The position numbers and the translations under genes were made by a program. Source: Eublepharis macularius (Eukaryota > Chordata > Lepidosauria > Squamata > Eublepharidae). From it: 64,000 nt of DNA. Below are positions 42,736-54,299 of the stretch, piece after piece. Below the pieces are notes generated by a model. The model ran no database searches. It worked only from the letters and a program-made list of their open reading frames with translations, and was not told the DNA's origin. Positions within the stretch are counted from its first letter, which is position 1. Each line of letters opens with the position of its first letter. Location of the stretch: assembly GCF_028583425.1 (NCBI RefSeq), contig NC_072796.1:86604464-86668463 (forward strand), given 5' to 3'.

Positions 42736-43057
42736 CAGATTTCCTTTACAGAGGTGGGGTCTGGGGGAGCTCAGTGGTACCTGGCGTGGGCTTTCGGGAA
42801 CCACAGATCTCTTTGTCAGATGCATCTGGCAGGGAGAGCTGTGGTTATCGAAGGCTCATACTGCATTGGAATTGGATGGTCTAGCTGTTTGGCTTCTACA
42901 AACTAACAGGGCAAACTCCTTTGAAGCCAACTGATACACACACCAAAAGGAGATGTTTACATATACTAGCAAAGGAATGTTTTGATTGCTCCCTCCCCCT
43001 CCCCCACTAATTGCCTCTTCCCTCTGCTCTTCTGTGTTTGACCAGTCTCTGTATCAG

Positions 43058-43096
43058 GCATCTGACGAAGAGAACTTGATTCTCGAAAGCTTATGC
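43058..43096 (+). ncRNA. Hammerhead ribozyme, right unit
   Basis: Helix I GCAT (43058-43061) pairs with ATGC (43093-43096). Core CTGACGA 43062-43068, stem II GAGAA/TTCTC with loop CTTGA, GAAA 43085-43088 region, then G-C and U with predicted cleavage after 43092. Helix III is the palindrome AGCU with no loop, suggesting activity as a dimer. It lies close to the 3' end of the element, as expected for Penelope terminal repeats. Confidence 0.82.
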
Positions 43097-43191
43097 TAAA
43101 ATAAAATTGGTTAGTCTTAAAGGTGCTACTGGACTCTTTTTGATTTTGCTACCACAGACTAACACGGCTAACTTCTCTGCACTCTGAGTAA

Positions 43192-46100
43192 GTAAGTATG
43201 AATTGATTGAATATATTTGACTAAGAAAATAGGGCATTCCTGTTAAATAAATGTATAAATTCAAGTATATTAAAGTTAATGAGTGATGTCCTCTACTTCC
43301 CCCAGTATGTTCAGTTGCAGACATCCAATTTAAATGACCAAATGAATTCTTGATTAAGATCAAATTGTAAATGGGTTTAAGCAGGATTTCCTAGTTAGTC
43401 TAAATGCAATGCCTTATCATAATGTCTATCAAAGACAAATTACTTGAGAAAATTAGAATATTAAAGAATATTAAATGTCTGGGACAGTAATTAGTCAAAG
43501 GAAAGATTCATCTTGAATATGCGGAATTCAATAAATGACAGTTTATATGATACATTATTGCAATTGAGCATTATATAGCTTCAAAACTAAAATGGAATGC
43601 TGTAACTTCTTGTTATGAAAAAATAAGAAGGGACTGCAGATAGCAGTATGGCTGTTACTGACTGTGTTGGGGGAAAGAGGCACTAGAGTCAATGAGACAT
43701 TAGTGCAGTGGTACTCACTCTATGGCTTATGGAGAGCCACATTTGTAATTACTATCAACCCAAAAAGTTGTCATGACCTCCTCTGACTAGCCCTCTGACC
43801 AGGCCAGTGATTCAGACCTGGAGGGCTCAGAGGAGGAACCTGAGGACCAGCAGGGTCAGGGTGGGCCTGGTGTGCAGAGGTATCAGCTGACCACAGACCA
43901 GCAGTGCCAGAGACCACTCTGCCAGAGCATGCAAGCGAATCCTTGCTGCCTGCCTCAGAGATCACCACTGGGCCCCCACCAAGCAGGTCACAAACCGGGG
44001 TCCATAGACCCTCCAGATTGTCTTCCATGTGCAGGAATGGCAGCAGTGAAGGGCCCAGGCAGAGGTGTTACAAAGGAGGTGAAGTGCAAGGCTGGCAGCA
44101 CACCACTTCCCTGCAGACTCAAACAGAACACTGAGCAGAATACTTCCTTGGAGGATCCTGGCCATAACACAGTGTAACCTCCTGAACTCTAACACCTGCC
44201 AGCAAATGCAGCTGAGCTAGATAACCCCAGAGAGCTGCATTGATGGATCAACCTGTCTCCTAGACACCCACCCTGTATTCCAGCACCAGCTGCTCCTGCT
44301 TCAGAGGCCAGCCAAGTGACTGACTGACTCCTGAGGAGTCCAGTTGACCAAATGCAAGACAAGACCTACATGCCTATTATATGCCCTGTAAGCCACCCCA
44401 CCAAACACTCACATATAATGATGTAAGATGTGGCTGTGTGTGTGTATGCACATATGTGTGTGTGTACACACACACACACACACACACATGCACACTATAA
44501 CCTTTTTGTATTGTCGAAGGCTTTCACGACCTTTTTAATTGCCAGATTATCTCCATGCATATCTACTCCCACTGAAACTTAGGCAGCCTTTGTGTATGTG
44601 GAGTGAGAGCAATGGTTTCCTTCTCTGTGCACCTGTTTTATCCTCACCTTGAAAGTACAGCAGGTCAGGCAAAACAGTTAGATTGTCAGGGTATTCAGAG
44701 GAGAGCAAGCTGAACATGGAGAAAGGAAACTAAAATGGCCACCATCCCAGTAAGTCCTTGTGTGGAGTATGGAGGCTACAGAGAAGGGTGGGGGCCTATT
44801 GGAGATGCTGGGCTTATTTCCATGAGGCATGAGGCCCACAGCTCCGGGTAGCTTGCAGCTTACCTGTCCTCCTTCACTCCAGTATTTTGAGGTGGAAACC
44901 ACCTGCCAACCACAAGCTCTACTAGGCAATGGCCGTGCCCATTTTCCTGGAATATGGGAAGGATGCCATATTGGGGAACAGTGCTCAGAAGAGCCAAAGG
45001 TGACTTCCAAGCCACTGAGAGAATATCACTGCTCTAGTGTCTCTTTCTCCCAAAATGAAGACATCAGGATTCCATAAATCCTATGCTTCATCCAAGATCC
45101 TTTTAAAAGGAGTAATTACCCATTTACCATGGCAGCCACTTAGCTCAGCTTGTTTCTGAGCCATTTAACTGCCCAGTTCTCCCTTGTAGAGCTGGGAGCT
45201 GTAGATGACAAACAGTGGCAGTTTGTTATTTCTCTGCTGGCTCTGTCCTATACAAGGGCATTGATACAAAACAAATGGATTAGTCTTTAAGATGCCAATA
45301 AGAATTGGCCCACTGAGAAGCACAGGAGCACTCCAGATGTGGTGCAATGATGTCCCTCCCGGGACTGATGTTAATTGTGCCACCCTGGGAGCATGCCTGT
45401 GAGGCCCATTCCCTCACCTTTCCCGCAGCTGGCTTGGTGAGTGGTGGTGGGGGGCAGAGAGTGGAAGCAGGGAATCTGCCACCCCCACCAGGGGACCTTG
45501 GATCCCTATGCACGGCTCTTTCCCCTTCTCCCCATAAAATGTGAAGAACCTGAGAGACAGAGCATGTGGATAGAAAATTTACAATGATTGCTGTAGAAAG
45601 AAAGAAAAGAAAAAAAGGGGGGTGTTGAATAACAGAAACAGGCACATTCTTATGTAATCTGAATGCATGTTTAGTTCACATGAATATGAAACAAATGCTA
45701 GCCATTTGTCTGGGAACAAGAGACTTTTTGGAATGTTTGGCTTAACTGACAAAATCCATATTTCCCCCCTTCATTGTGTCAAATAAACAGCTGTGCAAAT
45801 AAAACAGCATTAAAAAGACGCATTGTGACTTTTCAGAGTTGAGGATCTTTCAGTGCCTTCAGAGTCAGCAAGTGATTTGTGCTAATAATATGTTTGGTGT
45901 ATGCAGGCCCAGCATGTGGCCTTGTCAGAATTATCTTATGTCAAAAGCACATATAATCACTTAATTTGAAGTCATAGTGCTGTAACTCCACCATGTAGGC
46001 TGTTTACTGTTTCACTTACTGTTATTGCTGCTGCTGTTTAACATATTACATCACCAACAGTTTATAGGAGCTGTACATATAAGCGACTGGCAGCTTCTAG

Positions 46101-46600
46101 GATGGGTAAGAAAAACACACAAAAAAAGCTTGGAATTAACTGCTCATGAGTGCTGCGGCACAGATATTTTATTCATGTTTGTCTAGTTTTATTTTTTAAT
46201 TAATTTATTGATATTCTTTGTTATATTGCCAAACTGGCAGGGTCATGTATTCCTCCCTGTTCACTTGTGCTCCACTTGCTCTCTACTTGATACAGAAGTT
46301 CACTGGGTTAGCTTGGGTGAGTCATATTCAATGTTGCTAATCAGATTGTGCGCCCCCTCCCGTGCCTTTTCAGATGCCAAAAGAAGTTGAGAGAAAAAAG
46401 GACTACAGGTTGAAAAGGAGGTTGCAATGAAGCACGAAAAAGATGCTGAAAGAGGTTCTATAGGAAACGGGGGGCAACAGTACACGGCTTTAAGGGGGGA
46501 AAGTAGGGAGCTAGCAGTTGAAGCTTGGAAAGGATGCAAAGAACCATGAGAAGGGCAATAATTTCCAGGGAAAGAATGAGAAGTTTAGAAAGGAAGTCAA
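43192..46600. other. Mostly unassigned intergenic DNA
   Basis: No gene recognised. A dinucleotide (TG)n/(CA)n array with a self-complementary centre spans 44431-44490. A 21-bp fragment matching the tip of the 36198 mini-element is at 44508-44528. About 46240-46300 resembles the interior of the Harbinger-like MITE at 7506. The region 43770-44170 is less AT-rich and has open frames on both strands without motifs. Confidence 0.4.
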
Positions 46601-46604
46601 AAAG

Positions 46605-46720
46605 AAAGTTTAGGTGGGTAGTTGAGTTGGTCTGCAGTAGAACAGCAGAGTCCAGTGGCACCTTAGAGACTAACAAGATTTTTAAAGTATAAGCTTCTGG
46701 AAATTAGAGCTCCCTTCTTG
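46605..46720 (-). repeat. Diverged Penelope-like 3' tip
   Basis: GTAGTTGAGTTGGTCTGCAG, then AGTCCAGTGGCACCTTAGAG and ACTAACAAGATTTTTAAAGT follow the order of the tip modules at 36584 and 40093 with many substitutions. The hammerhead region (ATAAGCTTCTGGAAATTAG) is degenerate. An old insertion. Confidence 0.6.
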
Positions 46721-47869
46721 CGTGTGTGGTGGGAGGAATCTCTGCAAAACATGCCCTGCCTTCCCTGATTCTTTTTCACATAAAGGCAGACTACTTTGCC
46801 CCTTGGGGGTTCCTGCTCTGGAAACGCTCACTGTAGATACTGTCCATGCACACAGTCATAGGATAGCAAAATGGGGTGGAGGCTCCGATCTCACATAGAC
46901 TAGTCACTCTTCCCTCTATACTACTATCCTTCTAAGACTGATCTAGAAAGCATCCATCTTTCCATGAGTACTTGTTTATCTTAATTATTTACTTACATAT
47001 CATCAGAGTTGTGAAGCACTTTGCATAGTAAAAGTGCTATACAAATTAGTTCTGCTAAGATAAATTATTCTATTTTCTGGTACAGAAGACCATCCGTCTG
47101 CATTCTAATCCTCGGTTGCGTGCTTAATGGTAATTCCTGGGCCAGCCAATCCTATGGATGTTTTTATCAGAAGTAGATAGTCACAGTGCCATCCTAAGCA
47201 GAGTTACACCCTTCAAAGCCCATTCACTTCAAATGACTTAGGAAGTGTAGCTCTGCTTAGGATGGAACTGTTAGTGGAACTTCTTTCTTGTCAACTTTAG
47301 AACTATAGTAATTTGAAAAAAATGCCATTGCTTTACAAGTCTGTGAATTCGCTGAAGCCCTAAATAACATTATATAGCTATTTCCAAAGAAAGAGTACAT
47401 TAAGTTTTAATATAACCAAGCTTTAAACTCCATTCTGTAAGATTTAATCTTAATCATACATCTCATTGTCTAAACGAACAGCCAAGCTCCAAGCATTTTT
47501 TCTTTATTGCCTTGATTCAGGATGTAATTACATAAATATCTATCCAAAATAATAAAAATATAAATACTCTTAATTTTATATGAATGTAGTGAGACATGGA
47601 TTGGGGAAATCCTGGGTGCAAACCCCGTTTAGTCATAAAATGTATTGAGTCAATTAAAACAAGTGATACAGAATCATTGCATTACAAATTTTGTCATCTG
47701 AACTCTGGTTCTGAAAGCTTGCACTTGGGCTGTGATTGGTCTCAAGAGAAATGGAATTCCACATTTATGGAATTCTACAAGTACAAGAGACCCATTAAGA
47801 ACAGTGCCATATTTACTTAACTATAAAATGCTGCTTTGTTTTCTCATAGAATTTCAATGAACAATACAA
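46721..47869. other. Unassigned DNA with one palindromic repeat
   Basis: No gene seen. Positions 47178-47273 hold a copy of the small palindromic repeat: CAGTGCCATCCTAAGCAGAG at the left and the complementary CTCTGCTTAGGATGGAACTG at the right. Confidence 0.5.
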
Positions 47870-47879
47870 CTGCATTCAA

Positions 47880-48420
47880 AGAATGATACAACAGGCACTC
47901 CCGGATGGAGTGAATTGTTTGGATTCTTACCAAGCTGGTTATGGGACTGAAACAGCCTTGGTGACCCTGGTGAATGACCTGTTCCAGGAGATAGACAGAG
48001 GGAGTGACTCTCAGTGGATAGACAGAGGGAGTGACTCTCAGTGGATTTTGATACCATCAAATAATAGCATCCTTCTGGACCACCTTTCCAGGCTGGGACT
48101 AGGAGGCACTGTTTTGTGGTGGTTCTGGTCCTACCTGGAGGGTAGACTTCAGAAGGTGGTGCTAGGGAACTGCTACTCAGCCCCTTGTCCTTTGGGGTCA
48201 CACAAGGGTCCATCTTGTACTCTATGCTTTTCAACATCTGTATGAAACTGCTGGGTAAAGTGATCTGGAGATTTGGGCTGGGTTGTCACCAATATGCAGA
48301 TGACATTCACCTCTATCTTATTCTTCTGCCTGACCCCAGAGAGGATGTAGAAACCTTGAACAGGTACTTGGAGGCAGTTTTGGGGTGGATGTGTGTTAAC
48401 AAACAAGCTTTATCCTGGTG
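47880..48420 (+). pseudogene. L2-type LINE reverse transcriptase core, decayed
   Basis: Two frames joined by a shift near 48185 carry ALVTLVNDLFQEI and then GVTQGSILYSMLFNICMKLL and GLGCHQYADDIHLYLILLPD, the catalytic YADD block of L2/CR1-type RTs, and end near LEAVLGWMCVNK. A perfect 27-bp tandem duplication (47990-48016 and 48017-48043) inserts nine extra codons, DRGSDSQWI. The fragment lacks both ends of ORF2. Confidence 0.85.
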
Positions 48421-48656
48421 TATCTGTCCCTTCTCTGCTCTTTCTTCACTTCTTAACATCCTTCCCCTTAACATCCAAATGTGGATGTGCCCGGTTCTTC
48501 CTCAGTATCAGAGGTTCCTTGTTGATATCTTTGCCAATCCTGGCCAGCTCTCTAGGCTCCCACTGTTCCTGCTGTTTGAGGATTGCTTCCCCTTATCTTG
48601 TAATACTGGTTTGGGGGTTGGGAGTGGGGAGGCTTGGCTTGCAGGGAGAAGTTTCA

Positions 48657-48707
48657 CATGTGCCACTTGAAAATGCAACAGTCTGTTCCATTTTCAAGTG
48701 GCACATG
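48657..48707. repeat. Perfect 19-bp inverted repeat with 13-base spacer
   Basis: CATGTGCCACTTGAAAATG at 48657-48675 and its exact complement at 48689-48707. The flanking sequence (48720-48895) resembles 57640-57760, so it may belong to a dispersed repeat of unknown family. Confidence 0.7.
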
Positions 48708-48899
48708 CAGCCTTGGTCTTCAGCCTATACAATGCTTCTGTTATACCCTCACACATATGCACACACACTTCTCACACACTTCTGCAAGCTTTCTCTGCTT
48801 CAAAACAGGCTTAGGAAACTAACAGAGTTAATGTTGCTGAATATACAAAATAGTTCAGGGGCAGCTGCAGTTTGCAAATTAGCTGTTCTTTGATCCTGC

Positions 48900-50330
48900 A
48901 GACTTAGAAAAATATATATAAGCATTTAATGAAGTGTTTTAATGAAGCATAATCTATTAGCCATCAGTGGAATATAGATTCCATGTCACACACACATAGC
49001 AGTGAGAGCTGGCCACAGAAAAGCACTGGCAACCTGACAGCAGGTATAAATAACCATCCACATACAAATCTGTAAATTGTTTAAAATAAATTTAGAAAAT
49101 CATTAGCTGATTTGGGCTTTAGCTGCGAGACCAACAAACAGCATCTAGCAAACAGCATTTTGTTTGCAAAAGGCCTCAGTATCTCTGTTCAATTGCCTTA
49201 GAATTGCTGATAAAACAGCCCATGATCGAGTGTCTGCAGTGACAAATGTGAAGAAACGAAAGGTCCCCTTCAGGCCAGGTCAAGAACTCAGTCCACTTTA
49301 TGCCCTCTTTTAGTCCTTTGCACTGGTAAAACAACAGCCACTAGTGCTGCAATCCTGCCACTCATTATCTTTCTCTTATCCATGTGGTAGAGTGGGGCTT
49401 CACAAAGTGTTTTTAGAACAGGATGAAGATGAAGAAGGCAACAGACTTAAAGTACCTCCCTCCCATCCTGTCCATCAACAATGGAGGGGGTGCAGCTTCT
49501 TTGCCATGGATGTGACTAAAAAGTAAGTGGGGGAGGGGAAAAGTAAGTGGGGGGGAATGGGGGTGTACCACCCCCATTTTCACAGCCATTTCTTCAGCTA
49601 CTGATTTTACTACAGCAGTATGCAAGATAAGCACCAATTAAAGAGCTTAAAAATCCCAGTGAAGTTAATTCATGACTGTACTCCATACAAAAGATGCTGC
49701 ATTTAGAATTTCTGACATGGAATGGAATAGACAGGTTTAGAGAAGTTCAACCAAAACTACTGGTAGACTGAAGCATCTTTCCTAGGAGAAAGAGTAAAGA
49801 GGATTGAGCTTTTAGCTTTTCAGTTACAGAATAGACAGCTGAGGGGGGGGGGCAAGATAGAAATCTTAAAAATTATGATCAGTGTGAAAGGAATAAATTA
49901 AAATTATCCTCTCTTGTTCTTTCTCAAAATATTAAATTTCTGAGTCATCGAATGGAATTGACTGCTTCATAACAGAAAAATGTATTGCACATTAACAACT
50001 ATATTGTTAAATCCATTTTTTTTCATGATCAGATATAGCAAGAAGGGAGGGGCTACTGCCCAGCAGTAGAGAATCTGCTATGCACACATAAAGAATAGAA
50101 GGAGAGATTTCACCCCACTAGTTAACCTCAGGTTTACAACTTTGGAGGGAAAAAAATCTGTAATGAGGAAGGAATATAAATTTGTCTTTGTGTGGGCTGA
50201 CCTGATAACTGTAAACTGCAGCGCTCATATGCTGAGACAGCACCTGCGCTCTGTTTCCCTGCCAAGGGATGAGCGTTGAATTCAAAAGGAGCTCTCTAGA
50301 ACGCAAACATTCAGGGACTGTTCAGAGATG
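48900..50330. other. Unassigned DNA upstream of the receptor gene
   Basis: No coding sequence recognised. Regulatory DNA for the receptor gene might lie here, but nothing in the sequence identifies it. Confidence 0.35.
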
Positions 50331-50452
50331 CTGCTGCCAGGGAGCTGTCCAGCATTTCAGCATCAGAGCGATTGTCTGGGATTCTTCACTTACTATTGAT
50401 CCTCCAGAGTAGAGTACCTGCAGAAGGAGGCAACAGAACCTCAGCTAACAAG
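50331..50452 (+). other. Possible 5' non-coding exon of the NPBWR-type gene
   Basis: The sequence ends in a good splice donor (AACAAG then GTAAGA at 50447-50458). A matching acceptor with a pyrimidine tract, TTTCTTCTCCACAG, ends at 50984, giving a 532-bp intron and a second exon that starts 149 bp before the receptor ATG. The 5' start is arbitrary. This is inferred from splice signals only. Confidence 0.4.
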
Positions 50453-51133
50453 GTAAGAGAAAAGAAAGTCTTTTAAGGATGAACTTTTTAAAAAATCAAG
50501 ACACAAAGAGTAGGACATAAGTGTGAGAAAACTGCTGAGAAGAATATCTGTAAATGAATGAGCAGGAGGGAGAATCTGTGTGTATAGGTTAGTTAGCATT
50601 TCATTTAGGATTCTTCACTCAGAACAGGATGCTTTAACTATATGCCTAGTATTTCCTTCCAAACCTGTTACTTGTGTGGCATGTTACCACTATGCAATTC
50701 AAAGAAATAGAACTAACACTACTATGAACAAAAGTGTTTTTGCTAAACTATAAACATTATATGTATTTTACAAGAAGGCAAACTTGTGTCTAAAAAGCCA
50801 GAAGCATGTCCAAACTTAATGATTGGTACTAAAAATTTATTTTCTTTAGGAAATTTTGAAAACTGGAGTGTTAGGAGGTATAGATGCAAGAACAGTTCCC
50901 AAGACCTGCAATACCAATCTGAGTAAATCAAGAAGAAAGTACTTAAAAGGATAAATGACATGAAGACCAGTTTCTTCTCCACAGCTGGAAGAATGAGAGA
51001 GATGAAGCAGATTTCCCAGACTCGAGGCATTTCAAATGGATGGACTGTGATCTTTCTTTAAAAAAGCTCTGCACTTTCCAGTTTCACCCAAACTATCCAT
51101 TAGTCTGAGGAGATTGATCTTGGTCACTGAACA

Positions 51134-52132
51134 ATGAATAATTTTTCCTCCCAGTCTGAAACCAACATTTCCTGCACTGAGGTGTATGTTGGTTGCTACA
51201 GCACAGGACACCACGGGCACAACAGGTCAGCTCCACAACTGATTCCCAGGTTCTACATTGCTGTGCCCATCATTTACTCTGTGATCTGTGCCGTAGGTCT
51301 CACAGGCAACTCTGCTGTTATTTATGTGATCCTAAAAGCTCCCAAAATGAAGACAGTGACCAACATTTTCATCCTAAATCTGGCCATTGCTGATGAGCTT
51401 TTTACTTTGGTTCTTCCCATTAACATAGCAGACTACTTGCTGCTTCAGTGGCCTTTTGGCGAATTCATGTGCAAACTGATTATCTCCATAGACCAATACA
51501 ACACATTTTCAAGCATTTATTTTCTAACTGTCATGAGCATCGATCGATATCTGGTGGTGGTTGCCACTATCAAATCAAAGAAAATATTCTATCGAACCTA
51601 TAGGGCTGCCAAGCTGGTGAGTGTTTGTGTGTGGTTTTTTGTCACAATAATTATCTTGCCCTTCAGTATTTTTGCCAAAATACATACTGAAGAGGGGCGA
51701 TCCCAGTGTGTATTTGTCTTTCCTAACCCAGAGGGCTTCTGGTGGAAAGTGAGTCGCCTCTACACCCTGATTATGGGTTTTGCCATCCCAGTGTCCACCA
51801 TTTGCATCCTCTACAGCACCATGCTTTACAAACTACGGCACATGCACCTCCATAGCAATGCTAAAGCCTTGGACAAAGCCAAAAAGAAAGTGACTGTAAT
51901 GGTGCTGGTTATCTTGGCTGTGTGCCTGTTTTGTTGGACCCCCTATCACCTCAGCACTGTGGTAGCTCTCACCACAGACATCCCACAGACCCCTCTGATA
52001 ATTGGGATCTCCTATTTCATCACCACACTGAGTTATGCTAACAGTTGCCTCAACCCATTCCTTTACGCTTTTTTAGATGATACTTTCCGGAAGAGTTTCC
52101 GCAAGTTGATTGAATGTGGGACTTCCTCATAA
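51134..52132 (+). CDS. NPBWR1: Neuropeptide B/W receptor type 1 (class A GPCR)
   Basis: A complete 332-residue rhodopsin-type receptor from ATG at 51134 to TAA at 52130-52132. The N-terminus has N-glycosylation sites at Asn3, 11 and 30. Landmarks: N59 in LTGN (TM1), D87 in NLAIADE (TM2), C113 paired with C192 of the second extracellular loop, D137-R138-Y139 (TM3), CWTP 267-270 (TM6) and NPFLY 307-311 (TM7). The ADELFTLVLPINIAD and GFAIPVSTICILY blocks and the ECL2 CVFVFP match NPBWR1 better than NPBWR2. The receptor binds neuropeptides B and W and couples to Gi in neurons. Human NPBWR1 is likewise encoded in one coding exon. No damage seen. Confidence 0.93.
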   Translation: MNNFSSQSETNISCTEVYVGCYSTGHHGHNRSAPQLIPRFYIAVPIIYSVICAVGLTGNSAVIYVILKAPKMKTVTNIFILNLAIADELFTLVLPINIADYLLLQWPFGEFMCKLIISIDQYNTFSSIYFLTVMSIDRYLVVVATIKSKKIFYRTYRAAKLVSVCVWFFVTIIILPFSIFAKIHTEEGRSQCVFVFPNPEGFWWKVSRLYTLIMGFAIPVSTICILYSTMLYKLRHMHLHSNAKALDKAKKKVTVMVLVILAVCLFCWTPYHLSTVVALTTDIPQTPLIIGISYFITTLSYANSCLNPFLYAFLDDTFRKSFRKLIECGTSS

Positions 52133-52467
52133 AATTTCAGTCTGTCTTAAAATCACCCCTTGGGTCCATTTAAAATGAAGTGTTTCATTTTAAGAAGCTT
52201 TGTGAACCACAGTCGGAAGGGGACAGCTTGAACTACATAACAAGGCTAAACTTTTTTAAAGTCAAGAAACAGGAACTGGCTGGTCCTGTTCTTTTACCAA
52301 TAACCAATGTATTTAGACTGGATGTAAAAGCTTGCTGAATCATCATTGCACATCCTCTAGAGCATTTCTTCAACTATATTGCTTCGTTGTGGGTTTTGAT
52401 ATGATATGAAACATAGTTCTTTGAAAAGTAAAACAAGGATTTTAAAAAAATAACAATTCATGAGATA

Positions 52468-52554
52468 AATAAAAATATCAATTTACAGAATAATATTAAC
52501 TGGAAAAGAGTTCTACGATGATGATATTACCGGAATTTTGTAAAGACAAATAAA
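52468..52554 (+). terminator. Polyadenylation signals of the receptor gene
   Basis: AATAAA occurs at 52468-52473 and 52549-52554, 336 and 417 bases after the stop codon. Either could end the mRNA; a T/G-rich stretch follows the second (from about 52558). Confidence 0.6.
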
Positions 52555-52559
52555 GGTAT

Positions 52560-54240
52560 GTTGAGTGCCTTTGCTTAATGAATCTGAACAACTCTGCCTG
52601 TTTTCAGTCTGCATTACATGTATCATGTTGCATTTTTTTCCGCCAACATATTTTACAAACAAATGTAGGTACATATTTGACAAAATTTTGCAGAATCCAT
52701 TGGGATATTGTCCTGAACAATGTACTCTTGTGCATCTCTGAGTCATTTCAAGGGAGAATAATTTCTTTCTATTTCTTTCAGAGTGTGTGGCAATACAGAC
52801 TTGGCCATATACTGCAGCTGCTTTTAAGCCACAAAGTTCAAAACTTATGTGCACAAACTGTATTTGAGGTTTTTCCATTTTGAAAAGGAAAAAATCTAAC
52901 AGAATAAATGTCAAAACTTTTGTCATATTTTAAATAATATCTCCATTCTATTTAGGTATCTAAGACAAAGATATACAGTCTCAAAAGTTAATGGATAAAT
53001 ACAAAATATATAGTTAAAGTACAGATATATTAAGCCTTAGTAATAAAAAGGGGTTCCCTCCTCCCTGATAAAACTCATGGATTCTTTACAAGGCACTCTT
53101 TATTTCTTTGTAGGTGCCTAGAGATTATGTAGTATTGGGTGTTGGGAGCCACCTTCAGTAGGAAGAAGAAATTTCAGTTCAAATATAATATTGGTTGCCC
53201 TAAATCCCAGACCAGTTGCTGCCATTTTTAGATTTGGATTCACACAAAGTTCCTTTAGAGCTAGATACTGCCTTCCAAATATAAACTAGTATTCAAGACA
53301 AGTTTTGACAAAATCAAGTGGGAATGGTTCAGATACAAGATGCCTTGAATTAAACAGGGAGTTGGTTCCACTGTATTTCCTCCTATAAAATAACTACCTG
53401 AATCTGTCTACTTGGGTGATCTAGGGAGGAATCTTAAGGAGATCTACTGTGCTGTGTTATTCAATGGGATTTACACCCAGGAAAGTGTCCTTAGCATTGC
53501 AGCCATAACTTACTATTATTTTAAGGTCCCTGTCCTCAGGACTTCACATGCAGTAGTGCACAGAGTTCTTGTGTACTTACCTTGGATAGTTAATTGGTAT
53601 TTTAGGGTTTCCAGTATAGAACTGCACATTGATCAGCCTCTTCCCACAGGTAATCTGTATCTCAACAATGTCAGCTTCAAAGATGACAAACTTGATGATT
53701 TGTTCTGTAATCCACATGTGATCCTAAACCGGTATGTGAGTCTGTGTGTGTCTGTCTTCTGGCACCAGAAAAAGTAGTGTGGTTGCAAAGCACCTGGCAG
53801 CTGCTCTTCTGGGCTTTGTTAAAACAGAGGTTAGTTTGCTCCTGTGGTGCTGGCCGTGTTCTCCAATTTTGACAGGGAGGGAGGGGACAACATAACAATG
53901 GATGGCAGAATTGCTCCCCTTTGAAGCTTCCCTGTGCAACCATTTTCTCATGTGTTCATTTTCAATCTTTTTTAAAAAAAATCAGCCCTTATATTGATCT
54001 ACTGATCTATTGATATAAGCATATGCAAAAAAATAAAAAAGGGGTGCTGTGGTGTCATCAATGATGTCACTGCTAATGGCAATACTCTTGCTTGAAAATC
54101 CTGATTATTTAAGGAACGTGCAAAACAAAACAAACTGACTCCACAACTATAAAAATGCAAAGGGAAGGCAAACATGCAGAGGAACCATACCCAAACCAAT
54201 TCCAATGCTTGGGGATTGACTGCTAAGAAGATCAGGAATA
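52560..54240. other. Unassigned DNA downstream of the receptor gene
   Basis: No gene seen. Positions 53447-53508 resemble the small dispersed repeat at 16522 (CAATGGGATTTACACCCAGG and then GTCCTTAGCATTGCAGCC). Confidence 0.4.
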
Positions 54241-54299
54241 AGTTGAGTGTGTAGAAAAGCTCTTTATCTGCAGACAGAAGATAGCAACAGACAAGACAA

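Larger units (their letters stand above)
40093..43179. mobile_element. Head-to-head Penelope-like dimer flanked by one 12-bp duplication
   Basis: Two copies meet 5'-to-5': one on the minus strand (about 40093-41180) and one on the plus strand (about 41517-43179). CACTCTGAGTAA flanks the pair at 40081-40092 and 43180-43191, and no such duplication separates the two units, so both arrived in one insertion. The left unit keeps only the endonuclease end; the right keeps the RT palm onward. Between them are short scrambled PLE segments and a younger Sauria-type SINE. Each unit ends in tip modules with a hammerhead motif. Inverted partial copies are a known feature of Penelope insertions. Confidence 0.88.

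Noticed and set aside
43770..44190. Possible coding exon on either strand
   Set aside because: Open frames of 60-100 codons overlap on both strands with no motif or splice-site logic that I could support.
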